A stretch of DNA of 64,000 bases from Pristionchus mayeri (taxonomy: Eukaryota; Nematoda; Chromadorea; Rhabditida; Neodiplogasteridae), in NCBI GenBank assembly GCA_036245805.1, contig BTRK01000006.1:20926365-20990364 (forward strand), written 5' to 3'. Positions 12,002 to 23,855 of the stretch are shown here, piece by piece. Positions within the stretch are counted from its first letter, which is position 1; every line of letters begins with the position of its first letter. The position numbers and the translations under genes are program-made. Under the pieces are notes generated by a model, which saw only the letters and a list, made by a program, of their open reading frames with translations, was not told the origin of the DNA and made no database searches.

Positions 12002-15000
12002 ATGATTTACGATGACAAGACCATTGACGAGGTGCTCGAAATGGAAAAAGTCGAGGTTCGCGTTGTTTTGTTTTCTAACTTCAATGTTGTGTGCAGTATC
12101 AAGAGCAACAGAACCCCCTCCGAGCCGATGAACTCAAAGATCCCCATCGAGCCATTAAGATCGAACTTCTCGTGAGTATGAATTCGCCCCAAACTTTCAT
12201 TTCTTTTCGAGATCAAACAAGGTCGCTCGCGAGTAAAGCACTGCTTCTTATCAGGGTATCATCGCGACCTATCAGGAGCCCGTTTGTAGCAATAGAATCT
12301 TCAGAGATTATGAGTAAGTCTTCGATGTTGACATCTCGCAAAGTACTGTATTTTGTTTCAGAGAAATCAATGGGTACCAACTGGACCCTACACGTTATGG
12401 ATTCAAGAACTTCACCTCTATGATGAGAACATTTTCTGACAAGTTCAACTGTCATGTCGATTTTACTAAAACAATGTGAGTTCTCCAATTCACGATTGAA
12501 ATCATTAAAATTAGTCATGATAATGGTTACGGGCTCCACACATGATAATGGATGTATTAGGAGGGAGCGATGATCCCATATATGCCAGTGAAAATTACTG
12601 ACGAGTTGTTCTTCAAAAATATTGAAGTTTCTAAATATAGGTACTCTGCGAAGACGACTGAGCGGAGTGCGCATCTGCAGGATCTGATCAGGAACCAGAT
12701 CACGATTGAAGAGAAGAGAAGAAGGGATATGAGACGAGCGAGGTTAACCATGTTACGCTTTTGAATCGCATCTGCACATCACAAAACAGTCCCCTATTGC
12801 TCTCCATTTTCACAAGAGTTCACAGGCGGAGAAAAAAACTGAGGTGGATCGGAGGCCTTTGGTCACATCAAAACATCAAAAATCTTGCGAGATTTCGTTT
12901 ATAGAAATATGTAATATATGAAATATGTGTTTTAGCTGCTCTTTAATACTATCGATATTGTTTTTTTGTGGAACCACATTGGCTCGTCAAAACCTTTTCA
13001 ATGATATTCTGCGTGCCTTACTCAAAAGTAGTTGAAATATAGTTGTAAATGGCAAATAAGGTATGTTGTATCACGTTAGCATATCAGTAAAAAATTGAAA
13101 AAGCACGTCAGCTGAGGGTAATTAGTGCACCGCTAGCGTGAACATTTCACCTATTATACTCACTCCGGCCGATATGCGAGCTAGAAACGAAGACTTGAAG
13201 ACGGTTTTCGATATAACCACATGGAAGGCCTATGATCTACCTCCTCTGTTACTGTGTCAAGGACGCATTATACAGGGGGATTTTGATAGTCAATGAGAAA
13301 ATGGTCGGCCAGTTCTGTGATGTGCCCTGTCAATGATCTATTACCTTTTTTATTTGTATATTTATGTTTGTCCTGCATATACATTATTTCAGGTCCTTCA
13401 GCCGACCCAGAAGGCGTAATAACTACGGCGCTGGTTTGTTTGTTGCTTTAGTGTTCTTGGGCTTGTACGAACTTCGACGCCGTCTCGAACTGTGGAGTGT
13501 TGAAATGATTCCATTTCGCAAAAGGAAGCACACACACATAAATTACCATATTAGTGCGAATGATGACTGCAGGCATCTTCTACGCCCAGAACTTCATGCC
13601 TCTCATGAGTGACGACCGGACGGAGGAGGAGAGAATAGGTGAGGACAATGGGGCACTCCCTGACTTCATCAATCAATTGATCCTGCAGCTGATAACCTAA
13701 TCTCGTTTGGTCGATCTCTGGCTGAGGCAGAGTCACGTGGACGAGGACCAAACTGGGGAGGAATGAGATCAAGAAACGGAGAGGAGTCGAGTGACGACGA
13801 TGAACCATGGCCTGGCCACAGGTGAGACGGCGATTCATCTAGTTGAGGAAAACATGATGTGCTCGATATAGCCAAAAAAAGCATTGTGCTATCCTTCTTC
13901 ATTTAAACTTGTGAAGCAGCTCGCCACTTCCCATTCCATTTTCACTACCTGATGGTTTAGAGTTGTAGTCCCGTAGGACGAATAGCCGTCGAGATTCGGG
14001 AGGGAGAGGGAGGTAGATCAAAATCCTCCCTCCCTTCCCATCTCTCGCTTCCGCTTCCAGAGGTTGAGATATTGATTCCCATATCGGTTGATGATTTATC
14101 TTCTTCTTACAATCGGCATAGCGACCTTTGCAATCATCATGGGTTTCTGCTACATCGTGAGGTAGCCATTTTTGTTCTCGAAAATAACTGGCCATAGCGA
14201 TGGTATACCCACCTGAGAGGTTGGGTTGGTTGGATAAGTTAAAGGATATAGTTTGACATTCCATTAATTTTCTGAATTTGCTCGGCCTCCGTTGCTCACG
14301 ATCTATTTTTGGCCTGGTTTAGAGTGGTCTAGGAATAGAGCGCTAAAAAGACTCTTAATTGCAGATCTAAGAGTGTTCCTCCGTCTCGTGGAAAGGATAC
14401 TGGCGACGTCATCGACGACCCCAATGCCAGTGGCAGCAGTTTCGAAGACTGCACTAACCCTTTCAGGGTTCAGAACGTGAGTCGTTCCCTTCCCCTCCCT
14501 CCTCTGATACCTATGACTAAGCAACTCGAGCATAGGCTCTACAGATAGGAGGGGGGAGTGGAAAAGTCCAAAGGTGAAGTATCATAATGGTATCAAATAG
14601 TTACTACCAATGACTTGTTATAGAACGAGCGCATTCGTGACATAGTCATTCGATACGGAGAGATGGACGATGCGGGCAGGAAAGGACTCGCACTGGCTGA
14701 TGTCGTGGCCAAGTAAGAGAACCCCCCCCCCCCCTCCCCCTACGATAACCTCTCTTCAGATTCAAGGAGGAGCATCGACAGCCACTCGGAGGAGTGCCTA
14801 ATATTAGAGAGGAGTGAGTGATGAGTTTAGACTAGGGTTATCAACACGAGAGAAGGCAGCGGGCTCGTTACGCCTCCCCCTCCTCGGATTGCGAAATATT
14901 GGGAGGGTGAGGCATAACGAGCTCGCTAGCTCCCCTCGCATTATCAAAACAACTTGTGGATATGACAGCCTCCAGCCACTCAATTCGGCCATTGCTTTGA

Positions 15001-18000
15001 TTTGAATTGCCAATGCCTTCTGTTTGACTGTTTATCGATGGATTCCCTTTGTCCTCGTTGCAGTCGTCTTCTGGAGAAGATGAAGAAGGTGGACACGACG
15101 GAGTGGATGGTGGAGAAGATGGCAGACGACGTCGCCTACGTCATCATCGAGGCAGCCACACTTAAGCGAGTCAAAGACGGTGAGTGAGGGGAGAGAAAGG
15201 ATGGAATCTCTCTCACCCCACAATACTTGGCTAGTTAGAAGCTCTTGCAGTGGACTCTGGTGTGTCTACGATGTCTCCCAAGGAGGAATCGACTGAGGTA
15301 TGACCTGCTTGCCACTTGATTTATCATTCAGATGGCGATTCAAATGGTATTCTTGCAGGCGCCAAAGAGTCCCTCCGTCTCTCCGGTAGGCAAACGCATG
15401 CTCCAATTCCATCTCAATCGGGCCAACTTCTCTAACAATCGGATGGACACGAGGGAGAGGGTGCTGCAGGAGGTGTGCCGAGAGAGTGCGACTGCTGCTG
15501 TGGCTGCATCCGTCGCTCCGATTGGAGTCGAGTAGCTTCGCACTCCTGTTGTATTGATCGTCCGTTGCATCAGATGAGTATGGACGCCAATCGGGGCGCC
15601 GGTTGTATCCAGAGTGTGGAAGCCATCATTGTTGTATTCGTTGCTTGTATGCCCACTCACTGAATTAAGCTCAGTGGGAAGGGGTAGATTACATGGTCAT
15701 GGCTCACCAGCAACAGCATTTGAACTCTTGTGCTATTGTGTCGTTGGTTGATCAGTTGTACTGTTATAATTGTACATTTATCAGCGGGCGAAATCGGCGA
15801 GTGATCTGAGTCGCTTCGTGGCAGACTCTGATGGAGACCCAGTGGCCATGGATTCGATGGATTCGATGGAGGAGGATGAACCAGAGGAAGTGCAAGGGGG
15901 ACCAATCCCCCAGTACGACAGAGCGGCCATAATGGCACTCAATGACCAGGGTAAGATCGTCACCCATCGATGCACTCGGTATAAAGAGATTGCTACTCCT
16001 TTTGCCGTTGTTGTCTCGTGTTGTTGATGCCTCGCCAAAGGCGGAATTTCCCCTTGCAATCACCGTTTCCAGTTGTGCTGGAGGGTCAAGTGGTGGCGAA
16101 GGTGACGGGCTTGAGACTGCTGCGCGCGCAGACCTCGCCCGCTTCGGGCAGCTCGTCTTCCCACTCGAGTCTGTCGGGCTCGCGGAGAGGAGTGCGTACA
16201 GGAGGGTACGTTGGACAAGATGTCGCTTCTATATTTCAAGGGCTTAACGCACTAATTCGTTCAATTGCATATCAAGATATCTTTTGCACTTGTTGTAAGA
16301 TCACCTTGGAAAAAAACAGAGTAAAATATTATAAAAATTAAATTTAGTATTGAAAGGTTTCAGTAGATAGGTATACTGTATCCTTTGAATGGCCGGGCTC
16401 TTGGCGGGAAAACGGAATGATTTTCGCGCGCTTGCAGTTCACTGTGGTTGTTTATCATCGATTGTTCTCCGTGTTTACCTCTTTTTCCCTTGGGTTGTAT
16501 TATAGTAATATCGTTTATTCAGGCTTGCCTCTCGACCTACGCCTCCGGTGAACTCATCCAGTACGTTTTCAGCCATTTTATATTTGCTTTGAGTGAGCAT
16601 GTTTTTATTACAGTCATGTTTGTTTTTTAAAGGCATGTGGTCATCTCAGACTCCATCTGCAGCCAGGCCCAGCTCGGGATTCGGCTCCTTTGGTACATTC
16701 AAGTAAGCACATGATTTTCGAAACTTGTGGAATTTCGTTATCGCAGGAACGCGGCCCCTCCTGCTAATCAGTCTGGTGACTCGGATGACGACGATGCTTC
16801 GGCTATCATCCAGCCGTCCCAGAGCAACCTCGCCTTCAAGCTGCCCACTTTCGGCAAGGTGACCGCCATACCCTCGGTTTAATAATTTATTGTTTGTTTG
16901 TACTTGGTTATTGTGTCTGTACTTTGATGTAACCTTATTGATGAATGTGAGAGAAGGGCGGGTTGTCCCTTCAGGACAACGAAGATTCGGGCTACAGCGA
17001 GCTGCTAGAGGACCCTGATAAGCAGCGGCCTCCTGGAAGTGAACTGCGTCGCCAGATGCGCGCCCATCTGGGCATCCCTAGTGACGGAGAAGCCTCGCCT
17101 CCACTGCCTCCTCCTGGACTCCCGCCGATGGCTGCTCCCCCAGGAATGATCATTGCTCCTCCTCCGCACATATTGTATCCCCTTGTGCCTCATCCGTTCC
17201 CTCCCGGCGTATGGATTCCCAACCATACAATGCTCATGCCGCAGCCGCCGCCTCCCTCGCCTGGTTTCCTTCTTCCACCCGGCTTACCCGTTTCCCTCCC
17301 GCCACCCCCTCCTGGCATGCTATTTCCACCGGGATTGACACCGCTGGCAATGGTACCGACTCCTCCACCAGGTCTTTGGATCGCACCTCTCCTCCATCCA
17401 CCTGGATTGCCACTTCCCCACAAGGATCAGCCTGTGGAGTTCAGGGGAGAGGTGTACTATGAGAGACCCAAGGTGTGGCCACCCCCCGTCAAGATTGAGG
17501 AGAGGAGGGCAGACAAGCGAGAGACGAGGCCTCTGCTCATCGAAGTGCCTCGCGATGTGAGCATTGCTTTATTGGTGGAAGAGATGGATGATGATGCCTT
17601 TGTTTCAGGAATACAAAGCTTAGAATATAATATTCTTTGCAGGTGGGGGACAAGGCTCCACCTCTTTTAGAAATAGCCTACCCTAAGCGTTCCAAACTTG
17701 ACCTAAACAGCCTTGCCCCGACCTAAGGATGGTGGGCGGAGCCTTGTCCTCAACTGTAGAAGTGTTTGATTTTTGATTCTTCATGTGTTGTATTGCAGGC
17801 AGCGGCTGCTGCTTCTGGCTCCCCCTCCTCGACGAGTGCGGGACCTGCCCCATCTCTCCCCTCATTCGGAACCAGCTCCCAGGTAGGACATCCAGATCGC
17901 AACTTGGCATGGGAATGAGTAAATCGTGTAATTATTCGATTACAGTCGATACCTTCTTCCGTGCCTGCGCCTCGCCCTCTTCCTACATTCGGAGGAGCTA

Positions 18001-21000
18001 AGGTAGTACTGTGAATAGAAGTACTCCTGTTTCTGAGAAAAAGGATCATCATATTGGGACTCTTGCACCGAAATGTAACTTCAGCTCTCGCCGCCCTCTT
18101 CTACCACGTCCATGGCGAAAACTTCCGTGTCTAGCGAGAGTGCGCAAAAGGGATCGGAGCTGCTGGGAGCCACCATCCAGCTCATTGGAAAACTGGTAAG
18201 TCATCATGCCAGGAAGATTTAGAATAGATTGAACGTTATCCACTTGCAGCAAAGCGGCGCCACGGTGTACATGCGCGAGATCGAGCGAACTCCTGTGGAG
18301 GACGTGGTCGCGAGCAATCCCGACTTCTTCGATATCGATGAGAGTGCGTCGAGTGACTCGTCATTATGAACTATTGTTCTCGTCTAATCCAATTACCTAT
18401 ATCAGGAAACAATGACTTTGCTTTTGATGATTGAATTACTTAGCCTTGAAATTTGAATGTAAACTTTAAAATGAAGCGTATTCTCTTTGTTTGCAGAGGA
18501 CGAGCGCATCCATCTGCTGCACAAGGACGTAAACCCGAAGCTGCTGTCGGTGGACGGGAAGACGTTGGGAGAACTAGCGGGCGAGGAGAAGAAGCAGGAA
18601 GAGCCTGCCAAGGCAAGCAGAGCCGGAGTCAGTTGTTTAGCCTCCCATTCATATGGTTCTCTCGGATATGTATCTTATTTTCATCTGTATTTGAATGCGT
18701 ATTATAGGCTTTCTCCCGTCCCAATCCGCCGACGTTTGGTGGCGTGAGACCGATGCCTACCTTCGGAGGTAACCGCCCCACTAATAACGAAGAGAAGCCC
18801 ACGGCAATCGCATCCCAGGTGAGATTATAATGGTTGCTTGGGTAACTTATCCTTGCTGTCACGTGAGCTTCCCACCTTCGGCGGCAATCGTCTCGGGAAG
18901 GTGGTGGAGGAGGTGATCGAGAGACCCGCGAGTAGCATGCCCATCAGTGCAGAGACTAGCGAACCGCCTAAGGTTCGTGCAGACGAGGTTTATTCAAAGG
19001 ATGTGATTGGTTTGTAGCCTCTCCGGGAAATGCCTACGTTCGGTACTACGAAGCCTCGGAAGCTGATCGAGGTCATTGAGGATCCGGAGGTATTCGACCG
19101 GTGATAGAATCAATCCTGAGAGAGACCAATTTCAGCCAGTCCCTGCGGCAGTCGAGAGAAAGCCATCCATCAACGAGCAGCCCACGGTGAGTTTATATAA
19201 CTTTTTTAGAGGATTTCCATGTGCCAACGCTATGAATCTCTCCCTTTGCAGCCTCTTGCTGGCATGCCTTCGTTCGGAACGAGGTCCCAAGAAGTGCAGA
19301 GACCCGACAGCGCCCGATCTATTAGATCCGAAGATGAGCCCAGAAAGGTACTGAGAGAGTAGAATGCGTAGCCATACGTCACTTTATAAATAGGCCTCTT
19401 TTTGAATACGCTCGGGAAAAAAATATTCCGCTCGCATTAATTAAATGATTATTGATTTTAAGTGGTGCATTTCCTCTTTGTATTATCACAGTAGCGTACT
19501 TCATGATATTAATGGTTACGATGGCATCACGGAGTCATTTGAGTTGCCCTCCTTCGGTGGAGTGAAGGTCGGTGAGCAGCCTCGCCCCGTGCAACGTGCC
19601 GATAGTATCTCGTCCATGTCTAACAGCTCGGACGATGAAGGAACTCAGGTAGGGGAGACGAGAAGGAGAATGAGATGAGCTGATTGATGTACTTGTAGGA
19701 GTCGAAGTACACCACTGCCGCCAGTGGCTTCTCGAGCAGAAACGGAGAATCGGTAGGAAGTGAAGAGTGGAATTGAAGTGATGATGATGGGGAGAATATT
19801 TGCAGATGCAATCGCTAAGTACAGCCTCTGTTCACTCATCCCAGGAGACGATCGAGGCAGAGGAGAACGAGGTTGTGACTCGAGCAGCTGAGGAATCGAA
19901 TGGACCGGTGAGTAGGAATTGGAGAGAGGGGTGAGTGTGGAGGAAGATGAGATCATGCTGATGCAGGACTCCTTCCCCGTACACAAGGACATCAGCATGC
20001 TGTGCAAGAAGGAGCATCTGGCATTCGACTCTGTTCACAAGGGACAGATTCATATGGTGGGTGGAGAAAGGGATGGGAGGAAAGTACCACTCTGTGCAGG
20101 CTGCCCTTCTCACTTCATTCGACCCCAACCGACTCGTGCTCACTCTCCACGAGGATAACATGATGGATCAGCTGCAGCTGATAATGAGGGATCTCAGGTA
20201 TCCACTTCATCCATTTATTTCTCAAAGAACTGTGCTCTTTTCTAGAACGGCCTACGTAGACAAGACTCCTCTGAGTGTGGTGAAGCCGGGACAGTTCGCT
20301 GTCGCCATCAATGGAGAGATCATATTGAGAGTTGTCGTTCTGAGACATGTGAGTACCCTCTTCTCTCCTTCCTCCATCTTACCGAATCTATTCCCGATTT
20401 CTCTGAGACTCTAATTTCAGTCGGTGGAGGATAAGAACAACTTCGTGGTAGCATGCCTCGACTTCAATGCAATCCTCACCGTGAGTTACAAGAGAAAGAG
20501 ACGGATCGAAAGAGTGATCAGTACTTATTCGTACGTGATTGAAGGTGGAAAAGGTCAACCTCTTCGAAATGTTCGATCGATTCGGCGTGCACGCTGTTAG
20601 AGCATCCACCTTCGTCGCCAGAATCAATGGAATGGAGGTGAGGAGAGGAACGAGTTGTCGAGATGGGAGAGTGGGTGATATTTCAGCACTTGACTGCGTC
20701 CGGTCACGCGGGAGTGAAGATGGCAGTGAAGAACGGAGAGGATCCGAATGACGACAGTGTGAAGGCCTTCCAGCCATTCGTCTTCCATGGAGTGGATGAG
20801 GTACGATTATACCTGGTTTTCTTAGATCAATAAGCGACATAAATTTCGTCCTACTCATTTCGCTCTTTAATGTTTTATATTCTCTAGTTCTGTCTGTCAT
20901 TCGTGTTGTTGCATTCTCTCCTTGCAGAATGGCGAGTTGGTGGTGGACGTGGCCATCGTGATGGGCACTGAAGTTGTGTGGATGGGCGAGGCGTTCTCGC

Positions 21001-22079
21001 GTTTCGTTGCCTCCCCCACACGCAACACTGGCATTGCCAATCCCAATATCAAGGTTCGATTACACATCATTTTTCAAATTTGTTTTAACGCAGGTTGGAG
21101 AGAAGCTATATGGGCTCATTCACGCTACAATGATATAACATCATGATCTTGCTTGCTTTAGGATGCGATCGAATACGCGGTGAGACGTGACCTCCCCGGT
21201 TACGAGAAGACTGGAACTGTGGAGATTGTGTGCGACATGGTAAGTATGGAAGGGGAGGAGAGGGTGAGAGGGGGGGGGGGTGGCAATAGTGAGTCATCCA
21301 CCTCCAGGTGCCCCCTAACGAGATGGATCTCTTGACAACGCGCTCTGATTCTCTGGATAGGGTATGCGCACATTTCGCATTCCACAAGAATTGTTTAATT
21401 CACTCAATACATCCAAATTATCTGAGGATAATTGTAGATAAATTTCCACGATTGCAGGGTCTGGAGCGCACGTCGTTCGCCCCTGTGAAGAGGGAAGAGA
21501 AGGAGGAGGGCGAGTTGGACTCGTCGCATGACGAATCGACCACCAGTGAGAGAACCACCGTGGACAGACACGCTGCAGGAGGTATCACCCACCCTTGCCA
21601 TGCTTTTGCCGTTTTCGAAAGAATTTCTAAATAGATTACCAATTGTTTGGAGTGATTATTGATTGATTCCCGCTGAAGTTACAGACTTTGTTCGTGAAGT
21701 GAAGGAAGAGCTGCCTGACGACGAGTTTGTCGTCGTCGCTCCTCTCGGTTCCAAGCCTATCTTCGATGTAGAGAGGTATAAGTGGAAAAGGGTGGAGGGG
21801 GATTAGTGTCATTCCTTCCAGCATGGTCTCGCTCATTCGCAAGTTCAACGCCAAGGGCGAGAATGTGGAGGTGGACGTGATCAAGTCGATGGCCAGAGCA
21901 CTCATCCTCTCGGTCAACAAGGTTAGTACTAGGGTGCTTCAGTGTCAAATTATCCCCTTCCTCTCCCTTTTCCGCGAAGTAGATGATCATTCTGCTGTTT
22001 GCAGACACTGACTACTTTGGGCGACCGTGGCGCCCTTATCGCGAATGCAGAGGCACTTGAGGCAATCGACATGGCGTAG
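12002..22079 (+). CDS. lotr-1: LOTUS-Tudor domain protein with P[TS]FG repeats, LOTR-1-like germ-granule protein
   Basis: About 46 exons joined by hand give about 1,580 aa. Exons 1-5 (12002-12055, 12097-12171, 12255-12313, 12362-12475, 12641-12742) encode an N-terminal LOTUS/OST-HTH domain (residues ~43-100; GIIATYQEPVC, then DPTRYGFKNFTSMMRTF). A second LOTUS-like block lies at 14624-15179 (GRKGLALADVVAKFKEEHRQ). Residues ~380-1150 are low complexity. They include a Pro-rich exon (16975-17556) and nine P[TS]FG cores, mostly one per phase-0 exon (16747-19648). A Tudor domain follows at about residues 1180-1330 (19966-20637; LSVVKPGQFAVAINGEI). A conserved C-terminal region ends at TAG 22077. 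LOTUS domains bind Vasa-type helicases or G4 RNA, and Tudor domains bind methyl-arginine. LOTUS plus Tudor in nematodes is the LOTR-1 arrangement (TDRD5/7 in animals), hence a P-granule/small-RNA role by inference. The links at 12475/12641 and 15978/16041 are the least certain. Confidence 0.75.
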
Positions 22080-23052
22080 AGACTCCTGTTTACGAGACTC
22101 CTTCCTCCATAATTATTACTGAGATATAGTTCACATCATACATATAGTATGCGCAAGTACATGTTAAAAGTGTACGACATGTTGTTTTCAGTTCATTCAT
22201 TTTTATCCCGCTAATTGTACGATCATTGTGTTCCCTTCCCGAGTTTCATGAGTTGTTAATTCGAAGTTCTGTTGCCCCTGAACGGAACAGTTTTTGTTAA
22301 TAAAGGTTTTCGCATTATCTTTAAAATAATGCATATGATAGCGAGCTCGCTACGCTGATGTTTATAAGAGAATGGGCACATAAATCTAGAATCAAACCGA
22401 GGATGTCTTCCCTTTCAATTTATTACACGTTTCGCTATCTAGATAGGTTCATATGTGCATGCAATAGTCTAGTTTCAATCTAGTTTTCACTCCGTTTTAT
22501 GTTTTCTCGTTTATGTCTTCGGTGGTCTCGATATCCTATGACAGCCATAGATTTCGTCTCTTATCAGGGGGGAAAGGGAGACATAGGAAATTGAAGTGTT
22601 CACGATCAGGGAAACGTATGGTATCATTCTATAATAGACTACTTCCTTACCCAATATCGGATTAGTTTCATCGATACATATTTCTCACCCGTTGACAACC
22701 TTTACCTTGTTTATAGATTTCAGTAGGAGAAAGGGTGTTAGGGTGTATTGCCTGTGAGAGGACGGAGTGGAACTCTCTCTTCGTAGACTGCATTGCGCAC
22801 TATGATATGTTCTGGGGCATGTCTCTCGTTCGAATAACTGATCTTTGATCTTTACTTTGAACCGGGAGTGGAATTCGAGTAGGGAGATACGAGGCCGACT
22901 TGGAGTGAAGCAAAGGTATAATCAAGAGTTGAGAATGGTGCACAGAGAAAACTCGATAACAACGAGGGTGTGATGAGTGATGACCGACTGTCGGTTACGG
23001 TAGTCGGTAGACTACGGTAGAGATCGAAGGATCGATCGAATGCCGCGCCCTC
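22080..23052. other. Intergenic region between convergent genes
   Basis: It holds the 3' end of the LOTUS-Tudor gene, with AATAAA at 22299-22304 about 220 bases after the stop. The 3' end of the minus-strand neuropeptide gene lies at the other side. I see no further coding signal. Confidence 0.6.
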
Positions 23053-23855
23053 TCAGCGTCGTCCGGGACCAGAGAAGCTGGAGAACTTGCTGGCCTGGAA
23101 AAGCGCACATTTGATGCCGTAGTGCCGCGTTGTTACCATTCGATTCCCTTGGAGCATATCGGAGAGATCACAGCCCTGTGAGAGACCGGCGTTGATGAGG
23201 CACCGAGACCGCTTCATCGGGGCTTCCCTGAGAATACGGTATCGATCGAGGAAGAAATAGGGAGGCTACCGTACCCGATGTAGACAAGCTGGTCTTCACC
23301 AGTTCCATATGGACGCAGGCTCTCGTATTGCAATCGGGCGGACGCCTGAGATACGGTAGACTGATTTACGTGTGTAAGTCTTTGCTCTTTGCTTCTATCC
23401 TGGACCTTTATCATGAATTTCTACTAGAAGTCGTATGTGGGTTTGTGGCTTATGGGTGCGCTAAAACGCGGGAGAATTCAAGTGAGGACATTTATGGACA
23501 TTCATTATAATGCTCAATATGTCATGTGTGTTTTTGTTTCACATGTAGGCCACTTTTCTGATTATATTCATAGCACGGCTTCCCTAGTGCTCCGTAGATC
23601 TGGTTGCGAGCTAGTCAACAGTAGAACTCCTTCATGCATTTTGTTTTCGGAAATGGGTTTCACTGATTTCGAAATAGGGTCGCGTGTTTTGAAGGCTATT
23701 TCGGAAATGATGCACTATGTCCTTTCTACGAATAAGGAACGAGTCAGTAATTGAATTTGTGATACGGTAGCCTATGGAATCGATCGACTTACGATGGAGA
23801 AGGAGAGAGCGCATACGATTACAAAAAGGGCCACGATTGAGTGAAGAGATGGCAT
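23053..23855 (-). CDS. Amidated neuropeptide precursor, calcitonin/DH31-like
   Basis: Three exons on the minus strand (23793-23855, 23275-23345, 23053-23227) join in frame into a precursor of about 102 aa. It opens with a signal peptide (MPSLHSIVALFVIVCALSFS) followed by a short acidic spacer. A KR cleavage site and one long peptide follow, ending SFSGPGRR and a stop. Processing would give a C-terminal SGP-amide. The peptide has an N-terminal disulfide-sized loop (CLINAGLSQGC) and a third cysteine further on. A ring near the N terminus and a Pro-amide end are features of calcitonin and DH31 peptides, but the loop here is longer, so the family call is inference. Splice phases (0, then 2) agree at both junctions. 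The ATG is preceded by a probable trans-splice acceptor (ATTCACAG). Confidence 0.75.
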
